From PLA5 sp040901705 (GTDB taxonomy: Bacteria; Planctomycetota; Planctomycetia; Pirellulales; PLA5), in assembly GCA_040901705.1 (NCBI GenBank), contig JBBDYI010000290.1, positions 1 to 64,000 on the forward strand: DNA of 64,000 nt, read 5' to 3'. Below are positions 35,902 to 43,149 of this stretch, piece after piece. The position numbers and the translations under genes were made by a program. The notes under the pieces are model-generated. The model saw only the letters and a program-made list of their open reading frames with translations. It was not told the DNA's origin and ran no database searches. Position 1 is the stretch's first letter, and the number at the start of each line of letters is the position of its first letter.

Positions 35902-36372
35902 CTAAAACGAGAATTGTTCGGCAACAAGCATGTCTCTGGTCGAGATGCACCCTACGCCTAGTCCCAGGCACACGTCTGGAATCTTCGGGTCATTTTTGCC
36001 ACCGCTGCCTTCTTCGCATACCACAGTTGCTCCCCAAATCTGAGCGTGGGCAATTAGCCAAGGGTCAGCCCCCGAGCGTCCAGTGCCCTTAAGTTTGACA
36101 ATACGACCATAGTACGTGTCTTGCATTATTGCCTTCAGTGCGAGCACAACATCTTCTGTTGTCTCTCGGACAAATTCGCGTCTCTGCCTAATCCATGCCA
36201 ACAACGAATCGTCCTGCTGTTCAATTTCTTCATACACCTCCCGAGGAACAATCGCCCGTCCAGATGTCAGCATGTCTGAAAGGAACGTCCAAAACTTCGG
36301 CGCAAAGATTGGCTGATAGTGCTTCTGCCAGCCGTTGACGAGAACGCCGGTATCGAGGCAGTATTTAGTCAC
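35902..36372 (-). CDS. DUF4411 (PIN-like) protein, putative toxin
   Basis: 156 residues. It starts KYCLDTGVLVNGWQKHY and has conserved acidic positions (DTG near the N-terminus, EE in PREVYEEIE, DPWLIAHA), as in PIN-like nucleases of the DUF4411 family. GTG (36370-36372) is the start. The gene begins within a few bases of the stop of the ImmA/IrrE gene, so the two are translated together. DUF4411 and ImmA/IrrE genes are a recurrent pair on mobile DNA and are regarded as a toxin-antitoxin-type module; ribonuclease activity is inferred from the fold. Confidence 0.85.
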   Translation of the reverse strand: MTKYCLDTGVLVNGWQKHYQPIFAPKFWTFLSDMLTSGRAIVPREVYEEIEQQDDSLLAWIRQRREFVRETTEDVVLALKAIMQDTYYGRIVKLKGTGRSGADPWLIAHAQIWGATVVCEEGSGGKNDPKIPDVCLGLGVGCISTRDMLVAEQFSF

Positions 36373-36376
36373 TGAT

Positions 36377-37534
36377 TTACTCGCCCACCAACCGTTTTTC
36401 GAGGTCAGGCAAGAACTGGCTTTTCATGCTTAGCAGGTCCGACACGTCAGGCCCCGTTATCCTATCTTCTCTGTACGCCGAAACGACCGCTTTTCCGAAT
36501 CGTCTCCCAACGGTGGAAAGAACAATTGTCGCCTGCTTTATTCTGACTTGATTCCGCCTCTTGTCCTTGCGCCATTCTCCTCGCTGCCTTAATTCGACGA
36601 CCAGCCGTTCGTAAATGTGGTGATTGATAAATCCATGCTGCAAGAGTTTTCTAGCGATCACTTCTTGGCTTACTCGATACATGGCCGCCAGAGACGGCAA
36701 AGATTGCTCATACTCCCCGGAGCCACGCTTTGCCACTGCAATAAAATCCTCGCTTGGAACCAGCGCCTCTGCGGCAACGGCATTGCAAAAAACTTCGATC
36801 TTCTCATCATCGGTGTTGGCGGTGCTCTCAATTGCGCGATCCGAGATTCCGGATATGTTAAGCATCACATGCGCCATCTCGTGCATTAGGGTGAAGATAC
36901 GCCCACCAAATCGGTCACGATCATTCACCACCACAATTGGCGCGACCTCGTGTGCCAATGCAAAACCACGCATCTCACTGAGCGGAACCTTGCGGCTCAG
37001 AAATACCGAGACGCCAGCGGCTTCGCATTGTGATCGCCAGTAGCGAAAGGCGGATTGTTTATCCGGCAGGGCTTTTTGTTCTTCAAGACTGACACCCAAC
37101 AGGTTTCTAAGTCGCTTGCCAACGTCTATTGGGCTTTCCGTGTAGCTGGAGCGTCCAACAAACGGCAACGGCTCACGGCCATGAGATTCGAGATATTCGG
37201 CGAGCCATTCCTGGCGGCCCTGTGTGATTCGCGTCCAGTAGGCAAGTTCGCGGGATAGCACGCCCCTATCAGGCGACGGTAGCTTTCGGAAGTCACGAAC
37301 CGGATGCCACTGAGGCGGATTTGGTAGATAGAATACGGCAGTCGGGAATCGCAAGAACTTCGCCAACGCCCTAAGCTGCGGTAATGTAGGGGTCTGCACG
37401 CCAAATTCCCAAAACATGACGTCGCGGTCGGCCAGTGCGAGTTTATCGGCCACTTGCTCTACAGTGACTGCGGCTCGCTCACGACACCACACGATCATGG
37501 CCGACTCAGCGTGCGAGGGGATTACTTTAGACAT
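36377..37534 (-). CDS. XRE-family HTH and ImmA/IrrE metallopeptidase, antitoxin-like
   Basis: 385 residues. The N-terminal part (about 10-75) resembles an XRE-type helix-turn-helix (AAVTVEQVADKLALADRDVMFWEFG, then PTLPQLRALAKFL). The ImmA/IrrE zinc peptidase domain has the HExxH motif as HEMAH at about residues 219-223. A C-terminal helical domain follows. Proteins of this type are regulators of mobile elements and partners of DUF4411 proteins. Its codon use is less GC-biased than the core genes on either side, which supports transfer. Confidence 0.87.
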   Translation of the reverse strand: MSKVIPSHAESAMIVWCRERAAVTVEQVADKLALADRDVMFWEFGVQTPTLPQLRALAKFLRFPTAVFYLPNPPQWHPVRDFRKLPSPDRGVLSRELAYWTRITQGRQEWLAEYLESHGREPLPFVGRSSYTESPIDVGKRLRNLLGVSLEEQKALPDKQSAFRYWRSQCEAAGVSVFLSRKVPLSEMRGFALAHEVAPIVVVNDRDRFGGRIFTLMHEMAHVMLNISGISDRAIESTANTDDEKIEVFCNAVAAEALVPSEDFIAVAKRGSGEYEQSLPSLAAMYRVSQEVIARKLLQHGFINHHIYERLVVELRQRGEWRKDKRRNQVRIKQATIVLSTVGRRFGKAVVSAYREDRITGPDVSDLLSMKSQFLPDLEKRLVGE

Positions 37535-37623
37535 GCGTGAACCCCCGCAATCCAGCCCATGTCCGGGATACTATGAACCCGCTCCTGCCTTTCCTTGATA
37601 GCGACGACTGACTCTCTAGTCCC

Positions 37624-37709
37624 GGAGGGCGGTCCGCGCCTTGGCGGCGCAGCGGTCTTATAAACTGCCATAGGTTCCTCACGGAAGGGTTCGATTCCCC
37701 CGCTCTCCG
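37624..37709 (+). tRNA. tRNA-like sequence, UAU loop, probably degenerate
   Basis: An 86-base segment can be laid out as a tRNA. Acceptor strands GGAGGGC (37624-37630) and GCTCTCC (37702-37708) pair with one G-T. The anticodon arm is GCGGT-CTTATAA-ACTGC (37652-37668), giving anticodon UAU, which reads the Ile codon AUA. The T loop is TTCGATT. Defects: the outer two T-stem pairs are A-C mismatches, the D arm is atypical, and the variable region is long. It may be a decayed or element-borne tRNA-Ile. It abuts the stop of the RHH gene. Confidence 0.4.
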
Positions 37710-37901
37710 CTAGCGCCGCTTTGGCGCTTTCTCGGCGGCTTTGTTCAGGCACTCCCGTATCCATTCCGACAGGCTTTTGTCTGCGGCATAGGCAGCGCTC
37801 GCCCACTTGGCCTTGTCGTCGGCTGTCAATCGAATCTGGAGGGTTTCCGGCAACGTTGTGCCCGTCGGTTTCGGCGGTCGTCCCGAACGCTTCTTTTCCA
37901 T
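37710..37901 (-). CDS. Ribbon-helix-helix DNA-binding protein, probable autorepressor
   Basis: 63 residues. The start at 37901 gives MEKKRSGRPPKPTGTTLPET, then a strand (LQIRL) and two helices (TADDKAKWASAAYAADKSLS, EWIRECLNKA). This is the CopG/Arc ribbon-helix-helix pattern. Frames running further upstream would translate through the operator and are rejected. The start codon lies inside a tandem-palindrome operator, a second operator lies upstream of the -35 box, and there is no ribosome binding site. It is likely an autoregulated repressor. It could be an antitoxin without its toxin, or an element-control protein. Confidence 0.75.
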   Translation of the reverse strand: MEKKRSGRPPKPTGTTLPETLQIRLTADDKAKWASAAYAADKSLSEWIRECLNKAAEKAPKRR

Positions 37902-37918
37902 GTAATTACAGTAATGAC
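37902..37918. promoter_or_regulatory. Operator O1 overlapping the RHH start
   Basis: GTAATTAC (37902-37909), one base, then GTAATGAC (37911-37918). The first 8-mer is a perfect self-palindrome and the second differs by one base. The layout, two palindromes at a 9-base step, matches the operator O2 at 37944-37972. It overlaps the predicted -10 box and touches the start codon of the RHH gene, the position expected for repression. Confidence 0.75.
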
Positions 37919-37937
37919 TAAAATCTATACCGTCAAC
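37908..37937 (-). promoter_or_regulatory. Promoter of the RHH gene, predicted leaderless
   Basis: On the minus strand TTGACG (complement of 37932-37937) and TACTGT (complement of 37909-37914 or one base off) are 17 bases apart. A start site about seven bases after the -10 box falls on the A of the ATG at 37901. No ribosome binding site lies in between. This indicates a leaderless mRNA, but it is a prediction from consensus only. Confidence 0.5.
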
Positions 37938-37943
37938 CCCTTG

Positions 37944-37972
37944 CTTATTGTAATTACGGTAATTACAATAAG
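37944..37972. promoter_or_regulatory. Operator O2, perfect 14-base inverted repeat
   Basis: Arms 37944-37957 and 37959-37972 are perfectly inverted around a single G. The core is GTAATTAC-G-GTAATTAC, two self-palindromic 8-mers in tandem, as bound by two RHH dimers side by side. The outer arm bases (CTTATT and AATAAG) extend the symmetry. It lies just upstream of the -35 box of the RHH gene and also between that gene and the divergent transposase gene. Confidence 0.85.
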
Positions 37973-37982
37973 GTCGTGCAAG

Positions 37983-38016
37983 AAAACCCCGTTGCAGCCG
38001 GCAAGCCGCAGCGGGG
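37983..38016 (-). terminator. Intrinsic terminator candidate, minus strand
   Basis: CCCCGTTGC (37987-37995) and GCAGCGGGG (38008-38016) form a nine-pair stem with one mismatch. Read on the minus strand, the stem is followed by TTTTCT. No minus-strand gene ends here now; the nearest upstream one is the 103-codon gene at 39273, beyond the transposase. The transposase may therefore have landed between a gene and its terminator. Confidence 0.5.
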
Positions 38017-38096
38017 CGAATCACAACTAGGCTTTCGCCCAATCGGACCCAAGTATCTCGATTGTAGCGAGAGCCGCAACAAAAGGCGACTCTCCG

Positions 38097-39017
38097 ATGG
38101 CAAATGTTCTCCCCCGCGACAAGCAAATCTCGGTTCTCCACCATCTAGTCGAAGGCAACACGCTCCGCAGCACGTCGCGGCTGTCGGGCGTCGCCCGCAA
38201 CACGATCACGGCCCTCATGGTCCGGTTCGGCGAGGGCTGCCAGCGACTTCTGGACAGCAAGTTGCGCGGCCTCACGCTCGATCACGTCGAGACGGATGAA
38301 ATCTGGTCCTACGTCGGCAAAAAGCAGGGCCGACTAACCGACGAAGAAAAAGCCGAACGGTCGGATATCGGCGACGTGTACACGTTCACTTGCCTTGACC
38401 AGGAAACGAAATTGATCGCGGCGCACGTCGTCGGCAAGCGGTCTGCCGACAACGCTCGCCGGTTGATGATGCAACTGGCCGGCCGGCTAAACTTCCCGAA
38501 TCCGCACGCGGGCGACGACCACGCCTTCGGCACTGGCGGATTCCGGCCGATCATCCAAATTTCGACGGACGGCTGGCCAGGATACCCTGAGGCTGTTGAC
38601 TTGGCTTTTGGTCCCTATGCGCGGTTTGGAACCATCGTGAAGGATTACCGCAACGCCGAGCAACCCGGCCGCTACGCGCCGCCGGAAATGATAGGGACCG
38701 TCCGCCGCGGCATAACCGGGATAGAAACCGCCGACGAATGGTCGATATGCACGTCGCACGTCGAACGGCACAACCTGACGATCCGCACGTTGATGAAGCG
38801 GTTCACGCGGCTCGGCGTGGGGTTCAGCAAGTGCGTCGAAAACCACGCCGCTGCCGTCGCCGGCTTCATCGCGTTCTACAATTTCGTCTGGCGGACGCGG
38901 TATCCCGACGATAGCGGGCGGCCTGGAAAACTGCGGCCGACGGCGGCGATGATGGCGGGGGTGACAAACACGCTGTGGAGTTTCACGGACCTGTTCGACG
39001 CCGCGATGGCCGTATAG
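38097..39017 (+). CDS. IS1-family-like DDE transposase
   Basis: 306 residues. An N-terminal HTH (DKQISVLHHLVEGNTLRSTSRLSGVARNTITALM) is followed by a DDE domain with the IS1-type signature DEIWSYVGKKQ. The domain also has ISTDGWPGYPEAVDLAFG (second Asp), TSHVERHNLTIRTLMKRFTR (the Glu region) and a C-terminal FIAFYNFVWRTR. It moves DNA by cut or copy and paste. The gene is intact, but I could not define inverted repeats on either side, so the insertion-sequence ends are not given. GC content is higher than in the neighbouring island genes. Confidence 0.9.
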   Translation: MANVLPRDKQISVLHHLVEGNTLRSTSRLSGVARNTITALMVRFGEGCQRLLDSKLRGLTLDHVETDEIWSYVGKKQGRLTDEEKAERSDIGDVYTFTCLDQETKLIAAHVVGKRSADNARRLMMQLAGRLNFPNPHAGDDHAFGTGGFRPIIQISTDGWPGYPEAVDLAFGPYARFGTIVKDYRNAEQPGRYAPPEMIGTVRRGITGIETADEWSICTSHVERHNLTIRTLMKRFTRLGVGFSKCVENHAAAVAGFIAFYNFVWRTRYPDDSGRPGKLRPTAAMMAGVTNTLWSFTDLFDAAMAV

Positions 39018-39040
39018 AATTCGACCGGTGAACAAGCTTA

Positions 39041-39074
39041 GGGCCGGCGGGTTTCTTCTATGACCCGTCGGCCC
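39041..39074. terminator. Hairpin downstream of the transposase
   Basis: GGGCCGGCGGGT (39041-39052) and ACCCGTCGGCCC (39063-39074) are inverted with one mismatch around a ten-base loop. No T-run follows, so it is either a Rho-type or structural terminator or part of the insertion-sequence end. It starts 24 bases after the transposase stop. Confidence 0.5.
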
Positions 39075-39272
39075 GCACTTTGCGCCTTGCCGGACACTTA
39101 GGTAGACGTATACGATTCGTTAGTGGACTTAGTACAGAACGGAAGGCTTGTTCACCAAAGCTCTTGCCGCTTCTGGCACGCCAAAAACCAAACAGAAGAT
39201 TACTGCCACACGTTGGACTGTGTGTTCAGGGATGTACCTTCCTTGCCTCACGGAGGGCCTGCCTATGGTGAC

Positions 39273-39584
39273 TTAATCATCCTCCCCATCGCAGAGGTCG
39301 CGTTCGGATCGCGTGGCGCGCGGAAACAGAGTTAGCATCATCCAGGATTCAGAGGGATCGCCCTCCATCCAGGCAAGGATAAACTCTCGACTTGCATCGC
39401 GGCACGCCGTTGCAATCCGTTCGCGGTTGTCTGCATGTACCGGCTGCTTAGCTGGCTCGCCGGTGGCAATCAGGTGGTCGATTTGCGCCAACTCGTAGCC
39501 GAGGACGAAGCATTCGTGCGCGCCCAGGGAATCAAGTTCGCCATTGTCGATCCCGAACGATTTGATGAGTCCATATTGTGACAT
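39273..39584 (-). CDS. Uncharacterised small protein of the island
   Basis: 103 residues, not recognised. It reads as a compact, acidic, soluble alpha-helical protein (SLGAHECFVLGYELAQIDHL, then ERIATACRDASREFILAWME). Amino-acid composition is balanced rather than Arg/Ser-rich, and codon use matches the other island genes, so it is probably real. No signal peptide or motif is seen. It diverges from the small gene at 39612; the 27-base space between them must hold both starts. Confidence 0.6.
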   Translation of the reverse strand: MSQYGLIKSFGIDNGELDSLGAHECFVLGYELAQIDHLIATGEPAKQPVHADNRERIATACRDASREFILAWMEGDPSESWMMLTLFPRATRSERDLCDGEDD

Positions 39585-39611
39585 TTTTGAAACTCAACTT
39601 GAAGGTGATAT

Positions 39612-39779
39612 ATGTCTGTTCCGATTGGTACGACCGCAAAGACCGGCGAAATCTGCCCGGAGAGCGGTGTTTGGCAAGTTGTTGGGACTCCCAGCACGAC
39701 GGCCCCGATTGCCAAGGGCAACCGGATGCCGCCGTACAACAACCAAGCTGTAACTTGGAAGTTGACGGCCTACGCTTAG
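39612..39779 (+). CDS. 55-residue protein resembling the YjzC family
   Basis: A short gene easily missed by gene callers. ATG 39612 is preceded by AAGGTGA at 39602-39608. The protein has the TGEICPESGVWQVVG and IAKGNRMPP pattern of small YjzC-like beta proteins (KxGxxxPxSGxYxxxG...xxLxKGxxFPP). Two Trp and no charged tail. It is followed after about 20 bases by a strong intrinsic terminator, so it is a complete mono-cistronic unit. The function of the family is unknown. Confidence 0.65.
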   Translation: MSVPIGTTAKTGEICPESGVWQVVGTPSTTAPIAKGNRMPPYNNQAVTWKLTAYA

Positions 39780-39800
39780 TAGGCGAGTTGTGTGCCAACG

Positions 39801-39833
39801 ATCCCCGCGGGATGGAGCCCGCGGGGATTTTTT
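39801..39833 (+). terminator. Intrinsic terminator T1
   Basis: ATCCCCGCGGG (39801-39811) pairs perfectly with CCCGCGGGGAT (39818-39828) around a six-base loop, followed by a run of T to 39833. It terminates the small YjzC-like gene. Confidence 0.9.
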
Positions 39834-39922
39834 GGGCCGGGATCGTCTCAGGAAGTTCTTTCCCAGGCAATGCCAAAGCGTACAATGGCCGTACTGGCAG
39901 CGATGCCAGCGAGAAGAATTCG

Positions 39923-39959
39923 AGCCGCCCAGGAATTGAGAAGCCAAGGGCGGCTTTTT
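39923..39959 (+). terminator. Intrinsic terminator T2
   Basis: AGCCGCCC pairs with GGGCGGCT around an 18-base loop, followed by TTTTT. No credible gene lies between it and T1. Confidence 0.65.
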
Positions 39960-39991
39960 CATGCGCTCAATTCTACCGATCCGGTCGACAA

Positions 39992-40011
39992 CGGGCCACG
40001 GCCCGCTTTTT
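39992..40011 (+). terminator. Intrinsic terminator T3
   Basis: CGGGC (39992-39996) pairs with GCCCG (40001-40005) around CACG, followed by C and a run of T. It is short but typical in shape. Confidence 0.55.
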
Positions 40012-40176
40012 CCTTACTCGATTTCAATTTGAGCCACTATCAAAGGATCACGAGGCAGGTGATAACCAATCTCGGCCGCGGCTTGCGCCCAGGAGGCTTG
40101 CCTGCCTTCTCCGGCGACTGGTACGGATTCTCGTTCTCGGCCATGCTGGCATTGTAACGAACCGGCTGTCCGCCGT

Positions 40177-40689
40177 TCACGCGACCGGCTGCGAACGCTC
40201 GCCCGCCTGCGACGCCTTGCGCCCCATCGCCAGAACCATTTTGTACTCGCTCGGCCGCACGGGCTGAACCGACAGTCGCGAACCCTTGCGCAGCAACTCC
40301 ATCGTGGCCAGCGACTTGACCTCCCGCAATTCGGCCAGCGACACCGGATGCCGAAAGATCTCCAGCAGCCGCAGATCGACCATTTGCCAGATCGGGTTAT
40401 CCGGCGACGCCTTCGGATCGTAGTGATGGTCTTCCTTGTCCCACGCCGTGTGGTCGGGATACGCTTCGCGAACCACCAGACACGTCCCCACCACGGCCGG
40501 CGGATTGGCGTTGGAGTGGTAAAACAGCACTTCGTCGCCGAGTTTCATATCGTCGCGAAGATAATTGCGGGCCTGATAATTCCGCACGCCGTCCCAGCAA
40601 GTCGTCTGCTTCGGGCTGTCGGCCAAGTTGCGAATCGAAAACGACTCCGGTTCCGTTTTGACGAGCCAATAACGCTTCGCTCGGGGCAT
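40177..40689 (-). CDS. EVE (YTH-like) domain protein
   Basis: 170 residues covering a complete EVE domain: RYWLVKTEPESFSIRNLADS, CWDGVRNYQARNYLRDDMKLGDEVLFYHSNANPPAVVGTCLV, then DPIWQMVDLRLLEIF. The fold is related to YTH and PUA domains that bind modified bases in DNA or RNA; bacterial members often sit near restriction or tRNA-related genes. The start at 40689 (MPRAKRYWLVKTEPE) matches homologues; longer upstream frames are rejected. Arg/Ser-rich residues close the protein. It is the first core gene to the right of the island. Confidence 0.9.
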   Translation of the reverse strand: MPRAKRYWLVKTEPESFSIRNLADSPKQTTCWDGVRNYQARNYLRDDMKLGDEVLFYHSNANPPAVVGTCLVVREAYPDHTAWDKEDHHYDPKASPDNPIWQMVDLRLLEIFRHPVSLAELREVKSLATMELLRKGSRLSVQPVRPSEYKMVLAMGRKASQAGERSQPVA

Positions 40690-40814
40690 ATAGAAGTTCC
40701 GCGGCCGCCAGATCTCGCATCGGCCGGGGCGACACGTCCCGGCCACACCAAGATTGTTATACTCCGCCCGGCGGGAAATGAAATCCCGGCTGCGGCATGG
40801 AATCGGCGCGGCGA

Positions 40815-42008
40815 CTATCGCGTCGCCCGGCGGATCAGCCACGCGCCGCAGCATGCCACGACGAGATTGCCGGTCCACACGACTTCCGGCGGCAACGCGC
40901 CGCGCTTGGCCGCGTCGATGCCGAACGCCAGCAGCGGATAATAGACGACCAGTATCGGCAGAAAGCACAGAAAGAACGTGGTCAGAAAATCGGCCGTCCG
41001 GAAACGAATCGCCAGCGGCAGGCCGATCATCGCGAAACACAGACAGCTAAACCCGCTCGCCCAGCGACGCGGCGGTTCCGTACGCAGACGGTACAGGTAA
41101 CCGCGCTCGTTGCTCAACTGCTGCTCGTCGAGTCGCCAGCGCGGGCCGAGCACGTCCTCGAAGTCTCCCAAGACCAGATTCGACGCGACGCGGGCCGCCA
41201 ATTGATCGAGATGCTTGCTCAACTCGGCCTCGCGAAGGTCGATTTCGCCCGGAATCTCCCGCAGCGGAATCCAAGCCGGCGCAGTCGACCGGCTGCGATG
41301 TCGGGCGGCTTCCAATGGGATGCGCTGCTCGAAGGTGTCGGGAAATCGCGCCGACCAATGCTCGCCACCGTCGCGGACCGTCGCGATCTCGCCGTTTCGG
41401 CACACCAACCGCAAATCGCCCGCCTCCTCGTCGGTCCATAGCTCGGCCTCCGCGGCGGAAATCGTACACGCAGGCATCGACTCGCTGGCCGGTAACGAGA
41501 TCAGCGGCGCGATCAGCCGCCGCCCTTCGACGGCCGCTACGTTGATCGAAATCCGGTCGTTGGCGAAGCTTCGCTCCGCGCGGAGAATGCCGTAGACGAT
41601 ATCGTCGACGCTGGCGATCGCATGTAGTTCGATTTGCTCGTGGCCCCAACAGACGCCGTCGTCGTTGAGGAACACCGTGCCCAGGCTGATCGCGACGGCC
41701 AGAGCCAGGGTCGGCCAAATGACCGCTCGCGGATTCACGCCCAGCGCTTGCAGGGCAACGATTTCGTTTCCCGCCGATAGTCGGCCGTAAACGTTACACA
41801 CCGCCAGCAAAATCGCCCCCGGCACGGCGAACCGCATCGCATCGGGCAGAACGTAAGGCAGCAGCGGAATTGCCTGAGCGATTCCCAGCCCATGCTCGAG
41901 CGCGGTCCGCAGCACGCCGACCACCAGCAACAGACCCGTCGCCGCCGCCAGCGCGACGGCGAAGACTTTGACGACCTCGACGACGACGTGCCGCGGATAG
42001 ATGCCCAT
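40815..42008 (-). CDS. LptF/LptG family permease (YjgP/YjgQ)
   Basis: 397 residues. N-terminal membrane segments (VVVEVVKVFAVALAAATGLLLVVGVLR and PYVLPDAMRFAVPGAILLAVCNVYGRLSAGNEIVALQALGVNP) carry the typical LptF/G coupling region. A periplasmic jellyroll domain of about 170 residues follows, then three C-terminal membrane segments. With LptB it would drive export of lipopolysaccharide from the inner membrane, fitting a diderm cell. Only one such gene is present, and no lptB or lptC is adjacent. The start at 42008 (MGIYPRHVV) is preferred to a long upstream frame that would translate through the palindromic repeat. Confidence 0.85.
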   Translation of the reverse strand: MGIYPRHVVVEVVKVFAVALAAATGLLLVVGVLRTALEHGLGIAQAIPLLPYVLPDAMRFAVPGAILLAVCNVYGRLSAGNEIVALQALGVNPRAVIWPTLALAVAISLGTVFLNDDGVCWGHEQIELHAIASVDDIVYGILRAERSFANDRISINVAAVEGRRLIAPLISLPASESMPACTISAAEAELWTDEEAGDLRLVCRNGEIATVRDGGEHWSARFPDTFEQRIPLEAARHRSRSTAPAWIPLREIPGEIDLREAELSKHLDQLAARVASNLVLGDFEDVLGPRWRLDEQQLSNERGYLYRLRTEPPRRWASGFSCLCFAMIGLPLAIRFRTADFLTTFFLCFLPILVVYYPLLAFGIDAAKRGALPPEVVWTGNLVVACCGAWLIRRATR

Positions 42009-42025
42009 CAAGTGCTTATCCCAGA

Positions 42026-42100
42026 ACTGTAGGAGGCGAATCCATTCGCCGAACGAACTGTCAAGCGATTCTTTCGGCGAAAGGATTCGCCTCCTACGGA
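42026..42100. repeat. Palindromic intergenic repeat, family A, copy 2
   Basis: Arms 42026-42052 and 42074-42100 have the same sequence as the copy at 6562-6636 with a few changes (TCCATTCGCC in the left arm, TCCTACGG at the right end). The 21-base spacer is different in sequence but equal in length. The element lies directly upstream of the permease start, between it and the methyltransferase gene. Confidence 0.9.
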
Positions 42101-42120
42101 ATTCGCTTTCGAGATAAGCA

Positions 42121-42750
42121 TCAAGGCAAGTGCCAGTGACGGGGCCACCACGCTTCGTCGCGAGCGTAGGCGACGACCTCGCAGATGACCGGAATCCAAA
42201 GATAGCGCGAAGCCCGCCACGCTTCGGCCAGCAGGCCATGCGTATCGACTTCAACGTAGCGGGCCGACCGATAACGGCGCAGGTTGGGCACGAATCGCGG
42301 CGTGCGGCGGCAATACTCGTCGAACTCCGGACCGATCTTGCCCCGCAAATTCGCTTCTTCGACCGGCACGGTCACGGCCAGATAAAAGATGCTCGCCGCG
42401 GCCAGTCCGACCGCAAACGTGATGCTGCCCAAGTACAGCGGAATCGACAGGCAGAGAAAAAACGTGCCGAGGTACAGCGGATTGCGGCACACCGAATACG
42501 GGCCTTCGCTCACCAGCGTGTGATACTTGCGGCCACCGATGTAAAGCGTCGACCACCAGCGAACGGACACGCCGGCGAGAAAAAGTACCCAACCGGCCAT
42601 TTCCAGGTAGCAGTGATACCACGAATCGGCCAGCACCAGCGGCGAAGAGAATAACCCCGCCGCGGCGAACGGCGCCATGATCACAATGCCGACCCAAGCG
42701 CGCGACCGTGCCCACCACCTACGGGGCTGCGAAATACCGACGGTTGCCAT
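42121..42750 (-). CDS. Isoprenylcysteine methyltransferase-like membrane protein
   Basis: 209 residues, four to five hydrophobic segments. The ICMT/phospholipid methyltransferase signature is present: GPYSVCRNPLYLGTFFLCLS in a membrane hairpin, and VEEANLRGKIGPEFDEYCRRTPRFVPNL near the C-terminus, which bind S-adenosylmethionine at the membrane face. It methylates an unknown lipid or isoprenoid acceptor. It is on the same strand as the permease gene, separated by the family A repeat. Confidence 0.85.
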   Translation of the reverse strand: MATVGISQPRRWWARSRAWVGIVIMAPFAAAGLFSSPLVLADSWYHCYLEMAGWVLFLAGVSVRWWSTLYIGGRKYHTLVSEGPYSVCRNPLYLGTFFLCLSIPLYLGSITFAVGLAAASIFYLAVTVPVEEANLRGKIGPEFDEYCRRTPRFVPNLRRYRSARYVEVDTHGLLAEAWRASRYLWIPVICEVVAYARDEAWWPRHWHLP

Positions 42751-43149
42751 GAAATGCCCCTGAAGTTTCAGTGAATTGGAACGGCTCTTTGATTGATTCA
42801 GTTAACAAGCGGGCGGAACAATACGAATCGCCGGAATCCGCGTCAATCCGAAAGGCCACAAAATCCAAGAGCGACAACGCCGAGCGTGCGGCTCCGCGTA
42901 CCGATACGCCGCTGTCGCCCGCGCCGCTTTTGCTCGCGTCCAACGTCCGAACAATCCGCTTCTCCGCTCAAAGCGGCGGTTCTTCCACGGTCGCCGCCGC
43001 GTCCTACAATTGCACAACACCGACCGCCGCCACTGGAAGGCCGGTCGTAACGGATTTGCCGGCGTCGGCCGAATCCGCGATCCACACCGAACGTCCGCCA
43101 GCCAGCTTTGGCTGGGCGACCTACGCCGCTCCTTTTCCACATGCCCGCC
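42751..43149. other. Divergent intergenic region, methyltransferase / UDP-glucose dehydrogenase
   Basis: About 400 bases. The first 80 bases are AT-richer and probably hold the methyltransferase promoter. The rest is ordinary GC-rich sequence. No operator, repeat or RNA could be recognised, and open frames here have no domain. Confidence 0.4.

Larger units (their letters stand above)
39834..40176. other. Right border region of the island
   Basis: About 340 bases with two more intrinsic terminators (39923-39959 and 39992-40010) and no recognisable gene. A plus-strand frame ending at 40157 has no domain. The region links the island to the core EVE-domain gene. The close spacing of terminators suggests that genes once present between them have been lost, or that the spot collects small cassettes. 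Confidence 0.45.

Noticed and set aside
37710..38144. 144-codon version of the RHH protein
   Set aside because: The extension would translate through both operators and the promoter; the short form starting at 37901 has the complete RHH fold.
39792..40157. 121-codon plus-strand frame at the right end of the island
   Set aside because: It runs through three intrinsic terminators and has no recognisable domain or ribosome binding site.
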